From contig NZ_JAPJIV010000004.1 of the NCBI RefSeq assembly GCF_026241895.1, forward strand, positions 248,001 through 312,000: a DNA stretch of 64,000 bases, given 5' to 3'. Source of the stretch: Pseudomonas sp. RIT-562 (GTDB lineage: Bacteria > Pseudomonadota > Gammaproteobacteria > Pseudomonadales > Pseudomonadaceae). How positions within the stretch are numbered: the stretch's first letter is position 1; the number at the start of each line of letters is the position of its first letter. The notes under the pieces were generated by a model. The model made no database searches and was not told the DNA's origin. It was given only the letters and a program-made list of their open reading frames with translations. The position numbers and the translations under genes were made by a program. Shown in pieces: positions 58,961 through 64,000 of this stretch.

Positions 58961-59016
58961 GACTATCCTCAAGTGCCGTCGCCGGTGACAGGATATGTCC
59001 GAGCTTGACGTTCAAA

Positions 59017-59031
59017 TGCAAACAATTATCA
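59017..59031 (+). promoter_or_regulatory. Putative Fur box before phuT
   Basis: TGCAAAC-A-ATTATCA: the right half matches the 7-1-7 Fur consensus (TGATAAT-N-ATTATCA) fully and the left half at four of seven positions. About 90 bases before the start of phuT. Confidence 0.5.
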
Positions 59032-59121
59032 AATGCCGGCTTCGCCCGCTGGAGGCCAGATGTCGAGGATACTTGGCCTGACATCTTCCTGTCCGGGAAA
59101 AACCTTAAAGGAAAGTTGTTT

Positions 59122-59991
59122 ATGCGCCTGACTACCCGCGTTGCTGCGCTCTGTATCGGACTTCTGGTTAGCCATCAGGCCGCGGCCGAGCTGCCTCAAC
59201 GCTGGGTCAGCGCGGGTGGAGCCTTGTCGGAATGGGTCAGCGCGCTGGGTGGCCAGTCGAAGCTGGTCGGGGTCGACACCACCAGCCAGCACCCGCAAGC
59301 GCTCACGGCTTTGCCGAGTATTGGCTACCAGCGCCAGCTGTCGGCTGAAGGTATTCTGAGCCTGCGCCCGCAGATTCTTGTGGGCACCGAGGAGATGGGG
59401 CCGCCACCGGTATTGTCACAGGTGCGCACTGCGGGCGTGCAGGTTGAGCTGTTCTCGGCCCAGCCCGACCTGACGGCATTGCAGGGTAATTTGCAGCACT
59501 TGGGCAAGTTGTTGGGGGCTGAGGAGCAGGCAAGTCAAGCGTACCAGTCCTACCGCGAACAACTCGATACACAACGGGTGCGGGTGACCCAGGCCCAGCT
59601 CAAGCAACAGGCGCCCGGCGTGCTGTTGCTGGTGGGGCATGCCGGTGGCAAGCCGTTGATTGCCGGCAAGGACACGGCAGCGGACTGGTTAGTGCAGCAA
59701 GCCGGTGGACACAATCTGGCAACTCATACCGGCTACAAGCCGTTTTCCGTCGAAGCGCTCGCCAGCCTCAATCCGCAGGTACTGGTGTTTGCCGATCGAG
59801 TGCTGACCGGTGAAGAAGCCCGCGCGGCACTGTTCAGGGAGAACCCGATCCTGTCCTCGACCCGTGCCGCCAAGGACGGTCGGGTCATTCAACTTGATCC
59901 GACCTTGCTGGTAGGCGGGCTGGGGCCGCGCTTGCCCGACTCACTGAAAAATCTGTCGGAAGGTTTCTACCCCGGCATTTCCGCCCAATGA
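59122..59991 (+). CDS. phuT: Heme ABC transporter periplasmic binding protein
   Basis: 289 residues. Signal peptide at 1-22 (CIGLLVSHQAAAELP). Class III binding protein with RWVSAGGALSEWVSALGG near the N terminus and LVGGLGPRLPDSL near the C terminus, as in HmuT/PhuT. It delivers heme to PhuU. Start at 59122 chosen for the signal peptide. Overlaps phuU by 4 bases. Confidence 0.9.
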   Translation: MRLTTRVAALCIGLLVSHQAAAELPQRWVSAGGALSEWVSALGGQSKLVGVDTTSQHPQALTALPSIGYQRQLSAEGILSLRPQILVGTEEMGPPPVLSQVRTAGVQVELFSAQPDLTALQGNLQHLGKLLGAEEQASQAYQSYREQLDTQRVRVTQAQLKQQAPGVLLLVGHAGGKPLIAGKDTAADWLVQQAGGHNLATHTGYKPFSVEALASLNPQVLVFADRVLTGEEARAALFRENPILSSTRAAKDGRVIQLDPTLLVGGLGPRLPDSLKNLSEGFYPGISAQ

Positions 59992-61025
59992 CTGTATTGG
60001 TCAAACCCCGAACCCTGTTCATCGGCCTGAGCCTGTTGTGTTTACTGGCGATCTGGCTGTCGTTGGCGCTCGGACCCGTCAGCCTGCCTTTGATGGATAC
60101 CTTGCGCGCCGGCTTGCGCCTGGTTGGCGTGCCCATCGCGCCTGAGGGGCTGGAGCAGGCTGAATTGATCCTGGGGCAGATTCGTCTGCCGCGAACCTTG
60201 TTGGGCCTGGCGGTAGGCGGGGTGTTGGCGTTGTCCGGCGTGGCGATGCAGGGCCTGTTCCGTAACCCGCTGGCCGATCCAGGCCTGGTCGGTGTGTCCA
60301 GTGGCGCGGCGCTGGGTGCGGCTGTTGCGATCGTTGGCGGCTCAGTATTTGGCGGATTGCCGGAGTCTTTCGGACCTTACTTGTTGTCGTTGTGTGCCTT
60401 TCTCGGTGGGCTTGGGGTGACTGCGCTGGTCTATCGACTGGGTAGACGCAACGGCCAAACCAACGTCGCGACCATGCTGTTGGCGGGCATCGCCCTGACA
60501 GCGTTGGCTGGGTCGGCAGTCGGGCTCTTCACTTATCTGGCCGATGACGCCACCCTGCGTACGCTGACCTTCTGGAACCTGGGCAGCCTCAATGGCGCCA
60601 GTTACTCGCGACTTTGGCCGTTGTTATTGATCAGCACCGGTGTCGCGCTCTGGTTGCCGCGCCGGGCGCGGGCCCTGAATGCGTTGCTGCTGGGCGAGTC
60701 GGAAGCCGGACACCTGGGCATCGACGTCGAAAGGCTCAAGCGCGAACTGGTGTTCTGCACCGCGCTTGGAGTTGGCGCGGCGGTGGCGGCGGCAGGCATG
60801 ATTGGCTTTGTCGGCCTGGTAGTACCGCATCTGGTGCGACTGCTGGCCGGGCCTGACCATCGGGTGCTGTTACCGGCTTCCATATTGGCCGGTGCCAGTC
60901 TGCTGTTGTTTGCCGATCTGGTGGCGCGCCTGGCCTTGGCGCCGGCCGAACTGCCGATCGGGATAGTCACCGCGTTTATCGGTGCGCCGTTCTTTCTGTT
61001 TCTACTGGTCCGGAGGCGAGTCTGA
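59988..61025 (+). CDS. phuU: Heme ABC transporter permease (FecCD family)
   Basis: 345 residues, ten membrane segments. FecCD-type motifs [42 protein letters not shown] and [25 protein letters not shown]. Overlaps both phuT and phuV, so the heme operon is tightly coupled. Confidence 0.93.
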   Translation: MTVLVKPRTLFIGLSLLCLLAIWLSLALGPVSLPLMDTLRAGLRLVGVPIAPEGLEQAELILGQIRLPRTLLGLAVGGVLALSGVAMQGLFRNPLADPGLVGVSSGAALGAAVAIVGGSVFGGLPESFGPYLLSLCAFLGGLGVTALVYRLGRRNGQTNVATMLLAGIALTALAGSAVGLFTYLADDATLRTLTFWNLGSLNGASYSRLWPLLLISTGVALWLPRRARALNALLLGESEAGHLGIDVERLKRELVFCTALGVGAAVAAAGMIGFVGLVVPHLVRLLAGPDHRVLLPASILAGASLLLFADLVARLALAPAELPIGIVTAFIGAPFFLFLLVRRRV

Positions 61026-61792
61026 TGCTGCGTACGCAGAATCTGCAGATCCGCAGGGGAGCCAAGACGGTCCTGACGGATATCACGCTCGAACTCAAGC
61101 CGGGGGAAGTGCTCGGCGTGCTGGGGCCCAACGGCGCTGGTAAAAGCACTTTGCTGGGGGCGTTATGCGGTGAGTTGAAGGCTGACCAGGGCAGCGTCTG
61201 GCTCGATGACCTCGAATTGAGTCACTGCATTGGCGCGCAGAGAGCCCAGCGCCTGGCGGTCTTGCCGCAAGTGTCGACCCTGGACTTCGCCTTTCGCGTG
61301 GAGGAAGTAGTCGGCATGGGCCGTTTGCCTTATCAAACCGGTCGACTGCGCGATGACGAAATCATCACTGCAGCCTTGCGCGCTGCCGACGCCGGTCACT
61401 TGATCGGCCGCAGCTACCTGGCGCTGTCCGGGGGCGAGCGTCAGCGGGTGCATCTGGCACGAGTACTGGCGCAGTTATGGCCGGGGGAGGCGGGGCAGAC
61501 GTTGTTGCTCGATGAACCCACCTCGATGCTCGATCCGTTGCACCAGCACACTACGCTGCAAGCGGTCCGCGAATTTGCCGACCGGGGTGCGGCAGTGCTG
61601 GTGATCCTGCATGATTTGAACCTGGCAGCGCGCTATTGTGATCGCCTGTTGCTGCTTGAAGGCGGTCGACCGGTGGCGCTCGATACGCCCGAACGAGTTT
61701 TGCGCCCGGAGCCGCTAAAGGCCGTGTTCGGGCTTGAAGTCCTGGTACAACCCCATCCGGAGCGTGGACATCCGCTGATCATCGCTCGTTAA
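61025..61792 (+). CDS. phuV: Heme ABC transporter ATP-binding protein
   Basis: 255 residues. Walker A GPNGAGKS, signature [18 protein letters not shown] and Walker [12 protein letters not shown]. Motifs fit the HmuV subfamily of iron-chelate ATPases. ATG overlaps the phuU stop. Confidence 0.93.
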   Translation: MLRTQNLQIRRGAKTVLTDITLELKPGEVLGVLGPNGAGKSTLLGALCGELKADQGSVWLDDLELSHCIGAQRAQRLAVLPQVSTLDFAFRVEEVVGMGRLPYQTGRLRDDEIITAALRAADAGHLIGRSYLALSGGERQRVHLARVLAQLWPGEAGQTLLLDEPTSMLDPLHQHTTLQAVREFADRGAAVLVILHDLNLAARYCDRLLLLEGGRPVALDTPERVLRPEPLKAVFGLEVLVQPHPERGHPLIIAR

Positions 61793-61813
61793 ATCTGTCA
61801 TAGGAGCCTAAAC

Positions 61814-62698
61814 ATGCGCGCAGTCTTGATTCTGGTGGTGCTCCTGCTGGGGGCTTGTACGCATGTCGTGGCGCCGCCACCTGCACCGCCTCCTCCTGCT
61901 CCTGTAGCCGGGGAAATCCGCGACCTGCGCACCGGCCAGGTATTGACGGCCGACCAATTGCTGACGGCACTGGCGAGGCCATCGCGACTGATCGTGGGTG
62001 AGCAGCATGACAATCGTGATCACCACGCCGTGGAGTTGTGGTTGCTGGAAGCCTTGGGCGGGCAACGACCACAAGGCAGCCTACTGCTGGAAATGCTCAC
62101 CCCGGACCAGCAGCCGCACGTCGATCAGGTTCACCAGGCTGCGACACCCCCAGCGGATTTGCGCGATGCATTGGCCTGGCAGGAAGGGTGGGACTGGGCC
62201 CTCTACGGGCCGATCGTTCGATTCGCCCTGACCCAGCCCTATCCGCTGCTTGCCGCAAACCTGGACCCATTGGAAATTCGTGCGGCTTACACCCACCCTG
62301 CAACCCCAAGCGGTTCTCGGACCAACGCAGAAGCGGTGAAGACTGAACTGCTCAAGCAAGTCAGCGAGTCCCATTGCGGCCTGCTGCCTAAATCGAAGAT
62401 GCCGGCCATGCTGGCTGTGCAGCAACAGCGAGATCGACGCATGGCCGAACGCCTGCTCGCCGCGCCGGAGCCTGCGCTGCTGTTTGCTGGCGCGTTCCAT
62501 GCGCGCAAGGACGTGGGAGTGCCGATCCACGTCCTTGATCTGGGGGCGGAGCAGGCGCCGACAGTGCTGATGCTGGCGCAGAAGGGCAGTGAGGTTACGG
62601 CGCAGATGGCGGATTACGTCTGGTATACGCCTGTGGTGAAGGCGCCGGATTATTGCAAGGAGATGCGCAAGAAGTTAGGTGGGCGTCGTAAGAAGTAG
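61814..62698 (+). CDS. phuW: ChaN family lipoprotein (PhuW)
   Basis: 294 residues. A lipoprotein signal (LLLGACTH) is followed by a Pro-rich linker, then the ChaN heme-iron domain (IVGEQHDNRDHHAVELWLLEAL, LFAGAFHARKDVGVPIHV). ChaN-like proteins bind heme at the outer membrane. Same order as P. aeruginosa phuTUVW. The receptor phuR and phuS are not in this window. Confidence 0.9.
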   Translation: MRAVLILVVLLLGACTHVVAPPPAPPPPAPVAGEIRDLRTGQVLTADQLLTALARPSRLIVGEQHDNRDHHAVELWLLEALGGQRPQGSLLLEMLTPDQQPHVDQVHQAATPPADLRDALAWQEGWDWALYGPIVRFALTQPYPLLAANLDPLEIRAAYTHPATPSGSRTNAEAVKTELLKQVSESHCGLLPKSKMPAMLAVQQQRDRRMAERLLAAPEPALLFAGAFHARKDVGVPIHVLDLGAEQAPTVLMLAQKGSEVTAQMADYVWYTPVVKAPDYCKEMRKKLGGRRKK

Positions 62699-62723
62699 AT
62701 CGTCGGGGACTTTTCTCTGGGCA

Positions 62724-62834
62724 AAAAAAGACCCGGCAAGAGCCGGGTCAAATAACCGTGATTAGCCTGATGAGGAGATATCTGAGAGTCCGAACCAAGG
62801 GCTGTTCAAATATCGACCAGTCTCGCGACCAGTT
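62724..62834 (-). ncRNA. prrF1: PrrF iron-responsive small RNA
   Basis: On the minus strand this 111-base segment starts AACTGGTCGCGAGA and contains the PrrF core TCTCCTCATCAGGCTAATC, then a GACCCGGC...GCCGGGTC terminator with T7. These are the conserved PrrF features. PrrF base-pairs with mRNAs of iron-containing proteins when iron is low. As in P. aeruginosa it lies beside phuW, but only one copy is present here. Confidence 0.9.
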
Positions 62835-62836
62835 GT

Positions 62837-62868
62837 GATAATCATAGCGATTCTCATTACCATGTCAA
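62837..62868 (-). promoter_or_regulatory. PrrF promoter with Fur site
   Basis: TTGACA (62863-62868), 16-base spacer and TATGAT (62841-62846). A Fur-like site TAATGAGAATCGCTATGATT overlaps the -10 and spacer, ending TATC at 62837. Confidence 0.82.
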
Positions 62869-62946
62869 CTGCTGATTATCCGTTTCTTTGATATCCCCCC
62901 GAAAGCCCCGTGCTCAAAGGCTTTCAGAGTTGTCGCAACGCACTGC

Positions 62947-63219
62947 TCAATTCTTGTGCCGAGACGAGATGGCTTCCAACTGCTTGTTCAACGCTTCCTT
63001 GCGCTCGGCAGGTATGTCATTCCAGTGCACATCCATCAGCGCGCCTTCGATGGCATACAGCAACACCTTGGACGCCCGAAACCCGCGCGTACGCACGGCC
63101 CGATAGGCGTCCACCGCTCCGAGGCGACGCAAGTCCGAGGCGCTGTGGATACCCACGGCATGCAGCCACTGCGCTGACGTCTTGCCAAGATTTTTCAGGT
63201 GCTGCAGTTCATCGTTCAT
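62947..63219 (-). CDS. TfoX C-terminal domain protein
   Basis: 90 residues. LKNLGKTSAQWLHAVGIHSASDLRRLGAVDAYRAVRTRG matches the TfoX/Sxy C-terminal (helix-hairpin-helix) domain that is often found alone. Possibly DNA-related; no competence role shown. Start at 63219 after AAGGAGG. Upstream of prrF, same direction. Confidence 0.85.
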   Translation of the reverse strand: MNDELQHLKNLGKTSAQWLHAVGIHSASDLRRLGAVDAYRAVRTRGFRASKVLLYAIEGALMDVHWNDIPAERKEALNKQLEAISSRHKN

Positions 63220-63381
63220 CAAGCCTCCTTGCGACGGCCGAATGGAGCGTGGGCAAGCTTCTCAGGAGTGTAGCCATCAGTAGGAAAAGCGTGATTGTTT
63301 GGTCGGTTTCAGGGCAAAAGCTTCTAAGAGGGGACGTGCGGATGGGTTGCGAATGCAGTTTAGGAGGGCAACGCAAACCCA

Positions 63382-63473
63382 TGTGGGAGCGGGCTTGCTC
63401 GCGAATGCGGCGTGTCGGGCGAAATGAATGTTGAAGGTTAAGCCGCTTTCGCGAGCAAGCCCGCTCCCACAGG
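63382..63473. repeat. REP pair (GTGGGAGCGGGC type)
   Basis: TGTGGGAGCGGGCTTGCTCG and the inverted CGAGCAAGCCCGCTCCCACA flank a spacer of about 45 bases. Between the TfoX-domain gene and the pentapeptide gene. The rest of the 63220-63484 gap shows no gene. Confidence 0.9.
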
Positions 63474-63484
63474 AATGCGTCGTG

Positions 63485-63829
63485 TCAGCGAGTGCGATAG
63501 CGCAGGCGCGTGCCGAAATTCATCGACATGAGGATTTCGTCTGCGCTCAGTTCTGACGGAAAATATGCACCCGAGATCTGCGCGTGTGCCAGGCTCGCGC
63601 CTTCGAGGAAGGATTGTCGGAAGTCGATGCCGCGCAGATCGGCGGAGCGGAAGTAGGCGTCGGTGAAATCCACGCCGTCGGCATTCAGTTCGCGCAAGTC
63701 CAGGCCGCGGAAATCGCCGCCCACCATGTCGATCACGCCTTCGCTGGGGCGTTCGTTATTGAAGCCTGTGATGTCGTCCTTGTGCAGCAAGGCATAGAGC
63801 GGGGTGTCGAGGAGTTTTGGCTGGCTCAT
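63485..63829 (-). CDS. Pentapeptide repeat protein
   Basis: 114 residues with about eight pentapeptide units between residues 38 and 92 (GGDFRGLDLRELNADGVDF, then YFRSADLRGIDFRQSFLEG). The centre residue pattern A(D/N)LxX suggests a short right-handed beta helix. Function unknown. Confidence 0.88.
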   Translation of the reverse strand: MSQPKLLDTPLYALLHKDDITGFNNERPSEGVIDMVGGDFRGLDLRELNADGVDFTDAYFRSADLRGIDFRQSFLEGASLAHAQISGAYFPSELSADEILMSMNFGTRLRYRTR

Positions 63830-63881
63830 GTCACATCACCTGTTGGTTTTATGGCGCCAGTATAGTGCCACTATTGAGTCG

Positions 63882-63907
63882 CCGTGAGGTCGCCGAGGAC
63901 CTCACGG
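63882..63907. terminator. Perfect hairpin between the last two genes
   Basis: CCGTGAGGTC / GACCTCACGG with a six-base loop, 13 bases past the stop of the right-edge gene. There is no T-run, so a terminator role is uncertain. Confidence 0.5.
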
Positions 63908-63919
63908 ACGAAATGCTCG

Positions 63920-64000
63920 TTACAAGCCTGGCAGGCGCTGGCGAATCTGCGCCACCACTGTGTCCAGCGTGCCGCTTTCGTTGGTCTGGACGCGCTTGCT
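63920..64000 (-). CDS. Unidentified protein, C-terminal fragment (cut by window)
   Basis: 26 codons before a TAA at 63920: SKRVQTNESGTLDTVVAQIR QRLPGL in outline. The open frame continues past the window edge. Too short to name; the tail loosely resembles the end of a P-loop kinase. A perfect hairpin follows it. Confidence 0.45.
   Translation of the reverse strand, partial: SKRVQTNESGTLDTVVAQIRQRLPGL

Overview
The window reads as chromosomal core DNA of a fluorescent-group Pseudomonas. Support comes from gene order (ileS-lspA-fkpB-ispH beside minor pilins; pilR-pilS; cbrX-cbrA-cbrB-crcZ-pcnB-folK-panBCD-pgi-acs; phuTUVW-prrF), two Pseudomonas-specific small RNAs (CrcZ and PrrF), and many copies of the short palindromic REP repeats typical of this group. 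I see no prophage, insertion sequence, CRISPR array or plasmid-type gene. Both ends cut a gene: ileS on the left and an unidentified minus-strand gene on the right.

1-20 kb: ileS (partial), lspA, fkpB and ispH, then the type IV pilus minor pilin block (fimT on the minus strand; fimU-pilV-pilW-pilX-pilY1-pilE on the plus strand, mostly with overlapping stops and starts), thiO, and the PilS/PilR two-component system. bamD follows on the minus strand, then rluD-pgeF and heat-shock clpB with a good sigma-32 promoter. 20-24 kb: a tRNA cluster (Asn, Pro, Lys, then a second identical Pro behind a terminator), an exported EF-hand protein with an EGKCG repeat, ndh and two small Pseudomonas protein families. 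24-29 kb: benzoate uptake genes (benK, benE, an OprD-type porin) with Crc/Hfq-type leader motifs, and a CbiM-like membrane protein.

29-35 kb: the pilus assembly operon pilB-pilC-pilD-coaE-yacG on the minus strand, divergent from two tandem major-pilin genes behind a sigma-54 promoter that PilR, encoded 20 kb away, is expected to use. 35-45 kb: a BON-domain protein, DUF2845 and DUF748 envelope proteins, an RlmI-like methyltransferase, an MpaB-family protein, acs and pgi. 45-50 kb: pantothenate genes panB-panC-panD, folK, pcnB and the crcZ small RNA. 50-55 kb: cbrX-cbrA-cbrB. 55-64 kb: gluQRS, dksA, an aminotransferase, sfsA, a small Rieske protein, the heme uptake operon phuTUVW with a Fur-like site, the Fur-type small RNA prrF, a TfoX C-terminal domain protein and a pentapeptide repeat protein.

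Two regulatory circuits are visible. CbrA/CbrB with sigma-54 should make CrcZ, which titrates Hfq/Crc; three genes in the same window (benK, benF, acs) carry A-rich CA motifs next to their starts, as Crc/Hfq targets do. PilS/PilR with sigma-54 should drive the tandem pilins. No clearly new multi-gene system was found. The best leads are the orphan EF-hand/EGKCG protein, a fimT reading frame that runs into ispH, the duplicated pilin, a folK stop codon supplied by a REP element, and a sigma-54-like promoter before the BON gene.
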